From positions 1 to 18,301 of the forward strand of contig JAGHTM010000021.1 in the NCBI GenBank assembly GCA_018065345.1: 18,301 nucleotides of DNA, given 5' to 3'. The stretch comes from Candidatus Enterousia merdequi (GTDB lineage Bacteria; Pseudomonadota; Alphaproteobacteria; Rs-D84). Below are positions 7,609 through 15,298 of this stretch, piece by piece. The position numbers and the translations under genes are program-made. The stretch's first letter is position 1, and each line of letters opens with the position of its first letter. Below the pieces are notes generated by a model. That model was given only the letters and a program-made list of their open reading frames with translations, searched no databases and was not told the DNA's origin.

Positions 7609-8109
7609 ATGAAAAACATAATAAAGTGTTGCGCAATCGGTTGCGCATTAATGGTTGTTGATGGCGCATATGCAAGACCAAATAGCACAGGAAAAACTTG
7701 CTCTATTGAACCAAATGATGGTTTGTGTGATGGAGATACATTATTATGTCCGGCTGGATATTATTGTCCTGGGTACTATCAACAAATCCAATGTCCGGAA
7801 GGTAAAACATCGCAAGCTGGTGCAACAAGTGAGGAAGAATGTTTTTACACCGATTCCGTTTTAATGACATTTGAAAGTGATGACACAGTAAATGAAGAAA
7901 CATTAAAAACGTCTGATGATGCAGTAGAAGTTCAAACAACAGCAATTTATGAACCAAATACAATAAATATAAATTGGAAAGACGCCGAAGGTAATACATT
8001 TGAATCAACAACATGTGAATATGATGGTTCAATAATTACGCCAACAACATCGCCGGCCAAGAAAGGATATACTTTTACTGGGTGGAAACGTGTTGATATT
8101 GATATGTAA
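7609..8109 (+). CDS. Secreted Cys-rich protein with one InlB_B-type repeat
   Basis: This is a 166-residue exported protein of unknown function. A signal peptide covers residues 1-22 (cut after AYA). Residues 30-80 form a Cys-rich module with six cysteines (31, 40, 47, 53, 62, 78), containing CPAGYYCPG and CPEGKTSQAGATSEEEC. The latter resembles the ephrin-receptor/GCC2-GCC3 type of disulfide repeat. An acidic linker (80-115) follows, then a single Listeria/Bacteroides-type repeat (InlB_B/Flg_new, about 117-160) with INWKD near its start and KKGYTFTGWK near its end. The protein stops six residues past that repeat. It has a strong AGGAG site and is preceded by a terminator and microsatellite leader. 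The next gene, 17 nt away, is a relative with the modules in the opposite order. Surface display or secretion is inferred; binding partner unknown. Confidence 0.8.
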   Translation: MKNIIKCCAIGCALMVVDGAYARPNSTGKTCSIEPNDGLCDGDTLLCPAGYYCPGYYQQIQCPEGKTSQAGATSEEECFYTDSVLMTFESDDTVNEETLKTSDDAVEVQTTAIYEPNTININWKDAEGNTFESTTCEYDGSIITPTTSPAKKGYTFTGWKRVDIDM

Positions 8110-8126
8110 AAAAAAGGAAATAAAAA

Positions 8127-8696
8127 ATGAAAAAATATATTTTGATAATATTACCAATAATGATGGTATCTTCGTTGTCGTTTGGTCAGGCCGATGCTGG
8201 TATAGTTGATGATTTTCAACCAAATTCAGAAATACCAGCATCGTGTAATGTACACTATTTAGGTGTTGCGGAAGATAACGCAATAGCCGATGTAGATGCT
8301 GGTTTTAGACCAAATGTTATGACAATTAATTGGGCTGCGTCACACGGAGTACAAGTTGGGACTACACAAAAAACAGTTAATCAGTATGATGGAAAAGTAC
8401 AAAAACCAATGGGAATACGACCAAAACAAGGATATAAATTTGTTGGTTGGAAAGTTTCTGGTGTAAAAACATGTGCTGATTTTTCTGGTGGAACAGCAGA
8501 AGAATGTGTTTCACATCAAAATTGTATTTGGAAAGATAATGCTTGTGTTCCAAATCCATGTGTTGTTTGTGGTATGGGATTAGCACAAAAAGATGGAAGT
8601 ATTGATAATCTTTGTAGATATACTGAGTATAATTATAAAACTGGCGAATGTGAAAATGTACAATCTGCTGAAGAAACAATAAGAGATACAGATTAA
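8127..8696 (+). CDS. Secreted protein with InlB_B-type repeat and C-terminal Cys-rich module
   Basis: This 189-residue protein has a signal peptide (MKKYILIILPIMMVSSLSFG, cut near residue 20-24). One InlB_B-type repeat lies at about 62-108: MTINWAASHG, then YDGKVQKP, then KQGYKFVGWK. It aligns well with the repeat in the preceding gene. The C-terminal half is Cys-rich (C116, 127, 133, 140, 145, 148, 163, 175). The stretch CADFSGGTAEECVSHQNCIWKDNAC looks like a small PSI/plexin-type disulfide fold (resemblance only). It sits 17 nt after the previous gene with an AAGGAA ribosome site, so the two form an operon, closed by a strong terminator. Function unknown; a surface or secreted role is inferred from the signal and disulfide-type content. 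Confidence 0.8.
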   Translation: MKKYILIILPIMMVSSLSFGQADAGIVDDFQPNSEIPASCNVHYLGVAEDNAIADVDAGFRPNVMTINWAASHGVQVGTTQKTVNQYDGKVQKPMGIRPKQGYKFVGWKVSGVKTCADFSGGTAEECVSHQNCIWKDNACVPNPCVVCGMGLAQKDGSIDNLCRYTEYNYKTGECENVQSAEETIRDTD

Positions 8697-8710
8697 TATA
8701 ACACAAATAA

Positions 8711-8740
8711 AAAAACACCGGCAGTTGCCGGTGTTTTTTA
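8711..8740. terminator. Bidirectional terminator between the secreted-protein operon and secB
   Basis: AAAAACACCGGC (8711-8722), loop AGTT, GCCGGTGTTTTT (8727-8738) gives a 12-bp perfect stem with A-rich and T-rich flanks. It lies between convergent genes and can terminate both. Confidence 0.92.
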
Positions 8741-8751
8741 TTCTTTTTATA

Positions 8752-9204
8752 TTATTGATTTGCAGGTTTTGGTGTTTCTTTGGCTGCTGCTTGTCTTTGT
8801 TCATAAAGTGCAGCAAAATCTACAGGTTGCATTGTAAATGCTGGAAAACCAGATTCTGCTGTCATTCTTGTTACCAATGCACGAACAGCAGGGAATAACA
8901 ATGTTGGAACTTCTATCAATAATGCTTTCTTTTTTGCATCTTCATCTTTTTCTTCGTATTGAACCATTCCAGTATATGTAGATTCAATCATAAATATTGT
9001 TTTTTCGCCTTGTTCTAATTTAGAATGAACTTTTGTAATCAAATCTACCATATATAAATTGTTTTCAGAACCTTTGATGTTGATGTCAATGTTGATTTCA
9101 ATTTTAGCCTGGCCAGCGTCTTGTTTAAAGAATAATTCTGGGACATTTGGGCTTTCAAATGAGAAATCTTTCAAGAATTGAGATATAATATTAAACTTTG
9201 GCAT
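8752..9204 (-). CDS. secB: Protein-export chaperone SecB
   Basis: SecB is a tetrameric cytoplasmic chaperone that keeps preproteins unfolded and hands them to SecA. The 150-residue product begins MPKFNIISQFLKDFSFESPN, the conserved SecB N-terminus. It continues with VDLITKVHSKLEQGEKTIFMIESTYTGMV and the hallmark LLFPAVRALVTRMTAESGFP. A longer frame reaches back to 9249, but the ATG at 9204 has an AGGAG site five bases upstream and matches the family start, while the extra codons overlap the promoter. The C-terminal tail (ALYEQRQAAAKETPKPANQ) lacks the zinc-binding-like acidic end of some families. SecB supports a proteobacterial origin. Confidence 0.96.
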   Translation of the reverse strand: MPKFNIISQFLKDFSFESPNVPELFFKQDAGQAKIEINIDINIKGSENNLYMVDLITKVHSKLEQGEKTIFMIESTYTGMVQYEEKDEDAKKKALLIEVPTLLFPAVRALVTRMTAESGFPAFTMQPVDFAALYEQRQAAAKETPKPANQ

Positions 9205-9226
9205 ATATTTGCTCCTTTTTTTATCT

Positions 9227-9255
9227 TTGGTTTTATGATAATATAGCAATAAGAT
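9227..9255 (+). promoter_or_regulatory. mltA operon promoter
   Basis: TTGGTT (9227-9232), a 17-bp spacer and TAAGAT (9250-9255) would start near 9262, followed by GAGGGAG and the ATG at 9286. It overlaps the secB promoter on the other strand, so the two may compete. Confidence 0.45.
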
Positions 9256-9268
9256 TTAATTTTTACAA
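9240..9268 (-). promoter_or_regulatory. secB promoter
   Basis: On the minus strand TTGTAA (9268-9263), a 17-bp spacer and TATATT (9245-9240) lead to a start near 9233. The boxes interleave with those of the divergent mltA promoter. Confidence 0.55.
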
Positions 9269-9285
9269 GAGGGAGATTACATAAA

Positions 9286-10380
9286 ATGTTTAATTTTGTT
9301 AAATTTATTAAATGTGCTGGAATCATAGGGTTTGTTGTTACAATTGCTGGGTGCGATTTGTCTGTGCCTACTCATGTTGGGGATAATTCTAAAATACCGT
9401 CAAATTTGCATGCTGTGTCTTATTCGTCTTTGCCTGGTTGGCGTGATGATGATGTACGATATGCTTTACAGGCTTTCCGTAATACTTGCAAAGCCAAAAT
9501 ACAATATAACGGTTCTGTGATTCCTGATCCAGAATTATTGCGTGAAAAATGTAATATGTTGCCAAGTGCTTCGGCAGATGTTAAAACTGTGCGCGCTTGG
9601 TTTGAATCTCATTTCCAACCATATCAAGTGTTTAATGAAAACGGTGGTAAGACCGGAACTTATACTGGATATTATTCGCCTGTGATTGATGGTTGCAGAA
9701 AACAAAGCGCAACTTGTAATGAACCTATAATGGGTGTACCATTAAATGGCGCTAATTACAAAGGTGTTTCAAAAACAGATATTGTGAACAAAAAAATAGG
9801 GCGTGTATTATATTGGGCGAATATGGTTGATGTTCAAAATCTTCAAATCCAAGGAAGTGGTATGTTAAGATTAGAAGATGGAACAATGGTCAAATTAAAT
9901 TTTGCTGCTGTAAATGATATGCCTTTCAAATCTATCGGTGGTCAATTACAACAAAGGGGTATTAAACCTGCTGGGGGATACAGTGCAGATGCTGTGTGGA
10001 AACATTTGAAACAAAATCCTTCTTTGGCAAAAGAAGTTATTTACAATAATCCAAGATATGTATATTTCTATGAAGCAGAACAAAAAAGTGTAATTGGAAA
10101 ATTGGGAACACCACTTTCAAAAATACGAAGTGTTGCAATGGATGATTCTTTGTATACGTTAGGTTTGCCGGTGTATATCAATACTTCATTATCTGATGGA
10201 CGCAGTTTTAATCGTTTAATGATTGCCCAAGATACAGGTGGTGCTATCAAGGGTTGGATACGTGCAGATATATTCTTTGGGTCTGGTGATGAAGCATATC
10301 AACTTGCTCATGGTCAACATGCCCAAGGACAAATGTTTATACTTATGCCAAAAGAGTACACTTATGTTAAACCAAGATAA
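9286..10380 (+). CDS. mltA: Membrane-bound lytic murein transglycosylase A
   Basis: MltA cleaves the MurNAc-GlcNAc bond of peptidoglycan, forming 1,6-anhydro-MurNAc. The 364-residue product has a lipoprotein signal ending TIAGC (Cys23), the MltA domain from ~110 (TGTYTGYYSPVIDG, 124-136) and the conserved NLQIQGSG near 185-192. The 3D domain contains AQDTGGAIKG (314-323), and the catalytic aspartate is D328 in RADIFFGSGDEA, the counterpart of E. coli D308. Length matches E. coli MltA. The residue after the lipidated Cys is Asp, which in enterobacteria retains lipoproteins in the inner membrane, unlike E. coli MltA. Its end overlaps the next gene by 17 nt, so mltA heads an operon with dciA and ruvC. 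Confidence 0.95.
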   Translation: MFNFVKFIKCAGIIGFVVTIAGCDLSVPTHVGDNSKIPSNLHAVSYSSLPGWRDDDVRYALQAFRNTCKAKIQYNGSVIPDPELLREKCNMLPSASADVKTVRAWFESHFQPYQVFNENGGKTGTYTGYYSPVIDGCRKQSATCNEPIMGVPLNGANYKGVSKTDIVNKKIGRVLYWANMVDVQNLQIQGSGMLRLEDGTMVKLNFAAVNDMPFKSIGGQLQQRGIKPAGGYSADAVWKHLKQNPSLAKEVIYNNPRYVYFYEAEQKSVIGKLGTPLSKIRSVAMDDSLYTLGLPVYINTSLSDGRSFNRLMIAQDTGGAIKGWIRADIFFGSGDEAYQLAHGQHAQGQMFILMPKEYTYVKPR

Positions 10381-10699
10381 AAAAATAAATCTGGATATTC
10401 GTAAATCGCGACCACAAACTTTGGCGTCTGTGTTTGGTGGGTTTATGGAAATGTTAGGTGTGCGTGCATCTGATGCTGATTTATTAAAAAATTGGTCAAA
10501 CATAGTTGGAACAGATATCGCAAAAATTGCAAGTGTTGTCGCTGTTAAACAAACAAAATTAAAAACTCTGAATGTTGTAATTCGTCCTGTATCACCTGCG
10601 TTTGCGCTGGAATTGTCATATAAATTAGATGAGATAAAATCTGGTATAAATAAATTTTACGGAAGAAATGCTGTCAATAAAATAACTATACGGAAATAA
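10364..10699 (+). CDS. dciA: DciA-like DUF721 protein (replicative helicase loader)
   Basis: This 111-residue protein contains a DUF721/DciA domain: LLKNWSNIVGTDIAKIASVVAV near the middle, followed by LNVVIRPVSPAFALELSYKLDEIKSGIN, the KH-like fold of the family. DciA helps load DnaB helicase in bacteria that lack DnaC/DnaI. A longer frame opens at 10223, but its first 47 codons lie inside the MltA catalytic region and give no DciA-like sequence. The ATG at 10364 overlaps mltA by 17 nt, has AAAAGAG upstream, and matches the short basic N-terminus. ruvC starts one base after its stop. The gene links cell-wall and DNA genes in one operon; the linkage may be only historical. Confidence 0.78.
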   Translation: MLNQDKKINLDIRKSRPQTLASVFGGFMEMLGVRASDADLLKNWSNIVGTDIAKIASVVAVKQTKLKTLNVVIRPVSPAFALELSYKLDEIKSGINKFYGRNAVNKITIRK

Positions 10700-10700
10700 T

Positions 10701-11180
10701 ATGAAAAGAATATTAGGGATAGACCCTGGACTTTTACATACTGGATGGTCGGTTATAGATGTTGCAGGATCAACACGTAAATATATTGCAAGTGGTGTAA
10801 TTTTGCCATCAACCAAAATAGATTTTTCTCAAAGATTGGCTTTTATTTTTAATGGTGTTTCAGAATTATGTGAAAAATTTAATCCAGACGAATGTAGTAT
10901 AGAAGTTATCTTTGTTAATAAAAATGGAAAAACAACATTGTTATTAGGACATGCGCGTGCATCTGCGATAACAGCTGTCGCGGTAAGAAATATACCTGTG
11001 TATGAATATGAACCTAATACTGTGAAAAAGGCTTTGACTGGAATGGGACATGCAGAAAAAGACCAGATATATAAAATGTTATCTATTTTGTTGCCAACTG
11101 CACATCCAAAAACGCCAGATGAAAGCGATGCTATTGCGATTGCTTTGACACATGCAAATACATCAAAATTTGCATTGTAA
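10701..11180 (+). CDS. ruvC: Holliday junction resolvase RuvC
   Basis: RuvC is a dimeric endonuclease that resolves Holliday junctions with RuvAB. The 159-residue product carries the four acidic residues of the RNase H-like active site: D8 (GIDPG), E68 (SIEVIFVNKN), and D140 and D143 (TPDESDAIAIAL). These correspond to E. coli D7, E66, D138 and D141. LLLGHARASAI is the usual helix. It follows dciA by one base and shares the mltA promoter. ruvA and ruvB are not in the window. Confidence 0.96.
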   Translation: MKRILGIDPGLLHTGWSVIDVAGSTRKYIASGVILPSTKIDFSQRLAFIFNGVSELCEKFNPDECSIEVIFVNKNGKTTLLLGHARASAITAVAVRNIPVYEYEPNTVKKALTGMGHAEKDQIYKMLSILLPTAHPKTPDESDAIAIALTHANTSKFAL

Positions 11181-11188
11181 AAAATCGG

Positions 11189-11217
11189 TGTATTAAATGT
11201 TTGTTTTGTGATATATT
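11189..11217 (+). promoter_or_regulatory. Promoter of the MFS-like transporter
   Basis: An extended -10, TG (11209-11210) plus TATATT (11212-11217), has a poor -35 (TGTATT, 11189-11194) at 17 bp. It resembles the promoter near 7419 (TTTGTG before the -10). A start near 11224 rules out the more upstream ATG at 11208. Confidence 0.5.
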
Positions 11218-11234
11218 ATTGTCACGAGAGTCAA

Positions 11235-12449
11235 ATGAGTAGAGAAAAATATCTTTCAATCAAAAGTAATGTGACCGGATTTTCTTTTGCAAATCTGGGG
11301 TTGTTTACTGGTTTTGCGAACGGTATTGTGAATGCTGTTTATTCTTTGGTTTTGTTTGATATTTTCAAATTGTTTTTCACTGGCGAAGCAGCATCAGGAA
11401 TGGTTGGTGTTTATGCTGCTGTGATTGCTTTCTTTTGCGCGATAGTCGCTGTGTTTTCTGCTGAAATACTACATTGGTTTACAAAATCAAAATTATTATA
11501 TGGTGTATTAGTTCTGCTTGGTGGTTGTTATGTGATGATGAGTTTTTCTGTAAAGCCAGGAACTTTTATATCTTTGGATTTTGTTGCTCAATTTGCTTAT
11601 ACTTTGTTAAATATTTTGTTGCCTTTGTTCATATCTGATTTTTCTCAAAAAATAGGTATGGAAAAATTAAATGCACGATATTTTTTATGGATGAATATTG
11701 GCGCTCTGATTGCGCCTATGTTTGCAATGTGGATCGTAGGTTTGTTCTCAGATAATTACAGAATACCACTGCTTGCTGCTGGTTTGGTGTATTTGTCTGG
11801 TTTGATGTTTTTCAAAAATTTTGGAATTAAACAACAAGATAAAATTATTAAAAAAGTCAATATGCGAAAAACACTTCGTGCTTTGCGTATAAATGCACTT
11901 GCGTTTTTCAGGTCTGCTGGAATGACACGTGCGTATGTTGTGAATTTTGGTTTCTATGCTTTGCGTGCAATGCGATTATTATATGTGCCAATCATTGTTA
12001 TTGAAAAAGGATTTTCAAGTGAAACTTTGGGACTTGTTTTATCTATTGGTGTTTTGCCGTACATAATAATTGAATCTTTTATTGGAAAATTAGTTAAAAA
12101 ATATGGTGTGAAACTTTGGTTGACAATTGGATTTTTATCTTTTGGATTTTTCTCTATTCTTGCAACGTTTATGTCTGGATATGCTTTATTATCTGTATTT
12201 ATTTTATGGCAAATTTCTGGTGCATTTATGGAAGCATGTCACGATTTGTTGTTCTTTAATAATATGCCTAAAAAACAACAGGCAAGATTTTATGGTGTTT
12301 TCAGAACAAGTGTAAACATTCCAAGTATTGTTATACCGTTGTTTGGGACGGCTTGTATTGCTTTGTTTGGGGCTACTTCGGCAGTATGGATAATCACGGC
12401 TGTGATGGCTGTTTTGTCAACAATTGTGCTTTGGTCAAACCACAAATAA
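11235..12449 (+). CDS. Major facilitator superfamily-like transporter
   Basis: This 404-residue polytopic membrane protein has about 11-12 hydrophobic helices in two halves of roughly 190 residues, joined by a basic cytoplasmic loop (KNFGIKQQDKIIKKVNMRKTLR). The pattern and length suit an MFS carrier. Visible segments include GLFTGFANGIVNAVYSLVLF early on, and ALFGATSAVWIITAVMAVLS near the C-terminus. I see no motif that fixes the substrate. The frame opens at 11208, but the ATG at 11235 is preferred: it follows an ACGAGAG site, and the earlier ATG precedes the predicted transcription start. Efflux of a drug or metabolite is possible but not shown. Confidence 0.72.
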   Translation: MSREKYLSIKSNVTGFSFANLGLFTGFANGIVNAVYSLVLFDIFKLFFTGEAASGMVGVYAAVIAFFCAIVAVFSAEILHWFTKSKLLYGVLVLLGGCYVMMSFSVKPGTFISLDFVAQFAYTLLNILLPLFISDFSQKIGMEKLNARYFLWMNIGALIAPMFAMWIVGLFSDNYRIPLLAAGLVYLSGLMFFKNFGIKQQDKIIKKVNMRKTLRALRINALAFFRSAGMTRAYVVNFGFYALRAMRLLYVPIIVIEKGFSSETLGLVLSIGVLPYIIIESFIGKLVKKYGVKLWLTIGFLSFGFFSILATFMSGYALLSVFILWQISGAFMEACHDLLFFNNMPKKQQARFYGVFRTSVNIPSIVIPLFGTACIALFGATSAVWIITAVMAVLSTIVLWSNHK

Positions 12450-12455
12450 TAGACC

Positions 12456-12484
12456 TTGCGTTAGAAGTTTTTTCTTAGTATGAT
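12456..12484 (+). promoter_or_regulatory. recA promoter
   Basis: TTGCGT (12456-12461), a 17-bp spacer and TATGAT (12479-12484) lie between the transporter stop and recA. I find no GTTC-N7-GTTC alphaproteobacterial LexA box or CTG-N10-CAG SOS box in this interval, so SOS control is not evident. Confidence 0.6.
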
Positions 12485-12511
12485 TTCAATAGAAACGAAA
12501 GGGGTTATTTT

Positions 12512-13588
12512 ATGGTAAAAAAAGAAGTAGTTAAAGAAAATGCTCCAGCAAAGAATCCTGCATTGGAATCTGCTTTGGCACAAATTCAAAAACAATTTGG
12601 TAAAGAAGCCATTATGAAGATGGGTGATGGGTCTCAACAAACAATAGAATCTATTTCATCTGGTTCTTTGGGTTTAGATATTGCGTTGGGTGTCGGTGGT
12701 TATCCACGTGGAAGAATTGTTGAAATTTATGGTCCAGAATCTTCTGGAAAAACAACATTGGCTTTGCATGCTGTGGCTGAAGCACAAAAGAAAGGTGGCA
12801 CATGTGCGTATATTGATGCTGAAAATGCGTTAGATCCACATTATGCAAAAAATTTAGGTGTAGATGTTTCTAATTTGATTATTTCACAACCTGATTCTGG
12901 CGAACAGGCCTTGGAAATTGCAGATACTTTGATTAAATCTGGTGCAGTAGATGTTGTTGTTGTCGATTCTGTTGCTGCACTTGTTCCAAAGGCAGAATTA
13001 GAAGGTAATATTGGTGATACTTATATGGGAACAACTGCTCGTTTAATGTCACAATCTTTGAAAAAATTAGCAGGTAGTGTTTCACGCAGTAATACATTAT
13101 TAATCTTTATAAATCAAATTCGCATGAAGATAGGTGTTATGTTTGGAAGTCCAGAAACAACATCTGGTGGTAACGCATTGAAGTTCTATGCGTCTGTTCG
13201 TTTGGATATTCGAAGAACTGGTGCTATCAAAGATAAAGAAAATGTTATCGGAAATGAAACACGTGTCAAAGTTGTTAAAAACAAAGTTGCTCCACCTTTC
13301 AGAACTGTTGATTTCAAAATTATGTATGGTGAAGGTATTTCAAGAATAAGTGAAATATTAGATATGGGTGTAAAATATAATTTGATTGAAAAAGCGGGAT
13401 CTTTTTATTCTTATAATAGTGAACGTATCGGTCAAGGTGAAGCAAATGCTCGTCAATGGTTGAAAGACCATGCCGAAGCACAACAAGAATTGCTTGATAA
13501 AATTATGGCTCATGCAAATGGTATTGCAGAAGAAATGACAACTGGTCCGATTGATGACGAAGATGAAGTTTCTTCTGATGCTGAATAA
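12512..13588 (+). CDS. recA: Recombinase RecA
   Basis: RecA forms ATP-dependent filaments on single-stranded DNA, pairing homologous strands and activating LexA-type cleavage. The 358-residue product has Walker A GPESSGKT at 74-81, catalytic E104, Walker B-type VVVVDS around 148-153, and the C-terminal acidic tail DDEDEVSSDAE. Loop L1 reads GDTYMGTTARLMSQ and L2 FGSPETTSGGNALKFY. Two positions differ from E. coli: AENALD in place of AEHALD (H97 to N), and YMG in place of HMG (H163 to Y). The ribosome site is AAAGGGG. It has its own promoter, and the glycan cluster begins 15 nt downstream, so read-through into those genes is likely. Confidence 0.98.
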   Translation: MVKKEVVKENAPAKNPALESALAQIQKQFGKEAIMKMGDGSQQTIESISSGSLGLDIALGVGGYPRGRIVEIYGPESSGKTTLALHAVAEAQKKGGTCAYIDAENALDPHYAKNLGVDVSNLIISQPDSGEQALEIADTLIKSGAVDVVVVDSVAALVPKAELEGNIGDTYMGTTARLMSQSLKKLAGSVSRSNTLLIFINQIRMKIGVMFGSPETTSGGNALKFYASVRLDIRRTGAIKDKENVIGNETRVKVVKNKVAPPFRTVDFKIMYGEGISRISEILDMGVKYNLIEKAGSFYSYNSERIGQGEANARQWLKDHAEAQQELLDKIMAHANGIAEEMTTGPIDDEDEVSSDAE

Positions 13589-13603
13589 ACAAAGGGGGTA
13601 GTT

Positions 13604-14512
13604 ATGAATATTTCTCGTCAATATGCTTTGTTCAAAATAATTTTGTTTGGACATATTTTGAATCCTTTTTGGAAAACTCGTTTTGAACGCAGAAAGATAA
13701 GAACAGATTATACTGCAAAAATTATTTCTGAATATTTCAAGAGATATTTACCGGCAGTAAAAAATGTTAAAGAAACTACCCCGATAAAAGATGATAAAAA
13801 CGATAAGATTTGGACTTTGTGGTTACAAGGTGAAGAAAATGCTCCTGCACTTGTAAAAGCGTGTTATCGTAGTGTTCGTCGTCATTGCAAACAAGAGTTG
13901 ATAGTGTTAGATAAAAAAACAGTGTTTGATTATATTTCTTTGCCACAAGAAATCATAAAAAAATACGAGCAAGGAAAAATAGGGCATGCTCACTTTGCTG
14001 ATATTTGCCGTGTTGAATTATTATACAAACATGGTGGGTATTGGCTTGATTCAACTGGGTTTGTAACTGCGCCAATTCCAGATTGGATAGAAGAACAAGA
14101 TTATTTTATGTATCTGACAGGTGATAATTATAACATAGGTGGAAGTCCATATAGTTTTTGCCAAAACTGTTTCATTCGTGCTCGCAAAGGTACTTATTTG
14201 TTGGCTGCATGGCGTGCTATGATATTAGATTATTGGATGCATGAAAATCATACTTTTGACTATTTTATGCATCAATTATTATTCAAAACATTGGTGACAA
14301 ATGATGAAAGGGCAAAAACATATTTTGATAAAATGCCACATGTTGCACAAGATCCAACACATGCATTATGGTGGGAATATCAAAATAAACCATTTGATAA
14401 AAAGTTATTTCAAGAACTAACCTCAGGTGCATTCTTTCAAAAAACAACATATCGTGGTACAGAAAATCCAGTACCTGGTTCTTTTGCAGATGTTATGATA
14501 AATAAAATGTAG
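13604..14512 (+). CDS. Capsular-polysaccharide-type glycosyltransferase (Caps_synth / GT32-like)
   Basis: This 302-residue protein has the Caps_synth/GT32 layout: IWTLWLQG (69-76), VKACYRSVRRH (84-94), and HFADICRVELLYKHGGYWLDS (130-150). D149 lies in the DxD-like metal/nucleotide site LDST. These enzymes transfer a sugar from a nucleotide donor onto a surface glycan. A short hydrophobic and basic N-terminus (FKIILFGHILNPFWK) may associate with the membrane. The ribosome site AAAGGGGG lies 5 nt upstream of the ATG, 15 nt after recA. It opens a plus-strand cluster of three glycosyltransferases with gaps of only 3-15 nt. The donor and acceptor are not predictable from the sequence. Confidence 0.82.
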   Translation: MNISRQYALFKIILFGHILNPFWKTRFERRKIRTDYTAKIISEYFKRYLPAVKNVKETTPIKDDKNDKIWTLWLQGEENAPALVKACYRSVRRHCKQELIVLDKKTVFDYISLPQEIIKKYEQGKIGHAHFADICRVELLYKHGGYWLDSTGFVTAPIPDWIEEQDYFMYLTGDNYNIGGSPYSFCQNCFIRARKGTYLLAAWRAMILDYWMHENHTFDYFMHQLLFKTLVTNDERAKTYFDKMPHVAQDPTHALWWEYQNKPFDKKLFQELTSGAFFQKTTYRGTENPVPGSFADVMINKM

Positions 14513-14521
14513 AGTTTTTAT

Positions 14522-15295
14522 ATGGTAAAAATATCTGTAATTATTCCTGTGTATAATGGCGAAAAATATCTTAACAGATGTTTAGATTCGTTGATAAATC
14601 AAACTTTTTCGGATTGGACAGCAATTTGTGTTGATGATGGAAGTGTTGATAAAACAGGAAAAATTTTAGATGAATATGCTAAACAAGATAAGCGTTTTAT
14701 TGTTGTTCATAAAAAAAACGCTGGTGTGTCTGCTGCTCGTAATGATGGTATCAAAAGAGCAACAGGGCAATATATTCATTTTATGGATGCAGATGATATT
14801 ATTGATGCAAATTACTATGAACAAATGATAAAACATACAGGTGATGCAGATATTATTTGTTCTGGATTTGTTTCAAATAGTAAACATTCTTCAAATCTTA
14901 TTTATAAGCATAATCATATTGTACATAGTATGTTTGGAAAAGTTTTTTGGACACAAGTTTTATTAAAATCTTTTGTGTGGCGCTATTTGTTTAAGACAGA
15001 ATTTATCAAAAAGAACAAATTGGTATTTGATACATCTTTTGTTTCGCAAGAAGATGCTATATTTGTTTTACAATCTTTCGTGTATGCTAATATGATTAGT
15101 ATAGTTCCAAATGTAAATTATCATTATATTTTTAATGATAATTCTGCTTTGAATAAAAAAGATAAAGCACATCATGATAAATTGAAAAAACAATATAAAA
15201 TAGGAAAAAGTTTTCGCAAGAAATTTGCAGTTGATAATAACGTTTCTGTTTTGTGGTATTTAAGGAAAATAGTATCTGTATTATTTATGGGGTAA
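14522..15295 (+). CDS. Family 2 glycosyltransferase
   Basis: This 257-residue GT2 enzyme has a GT-A fold: SVIIPVYNGEKYLNRCLDSL at the N-terminus, VDDGS at 37-41, and MDADD at 88-92 (DxD metal site). GT2 proteins of this type extend O-antigens, capsules or teichoic-type chains using UDP- or GDP-sugars in the cytoplasm. The C-terminus is basic and lacks membrane helices, apart from a short hydrophobic end (VSVLFMG). It lies 9 nt after the previous gene and 3 nt before the next. Its N-terminal half is a near duplicate of the next gene. Confidence 0.88.
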   Translation: MVKISVIIPVYNGEKYLNRCLDSLINQTFSDWTAICVDDGSVDKTGKILDEYAKQDKRFIVVHKKNAGVSAARNDGIKRATGQYIHFMDADDIIDANYYEQMIKHTGDADIICSGFVSNSKHSSNLIYKHNHIVHSMFGKVFWTQVLLKSFVWRYLFKTEFIKKNKLVFDTSFVSQEDAIFVLQSFVYANMISIVPNVNYHYIFNDNSALNKKDKAHHDKLKKQYKIGKSFRKKFAVDNNVSVLWYLRKIVSVLFMG

Positions 15296-15298
15296 AAT

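Noticed and set aside
9205..9249. Extended SecB start upstream of 9204
   Set aside because: The extra 15 codons have no family match, overlap the promoter, and the ATG at 9204 has a perfect AGGAG site.
10223..10363. Extended DciA N-terminus
   Set aside because: These codons lie over the MltA catalytic region and give no DciA-like sequence. The ATG at 10364 fits the family length.
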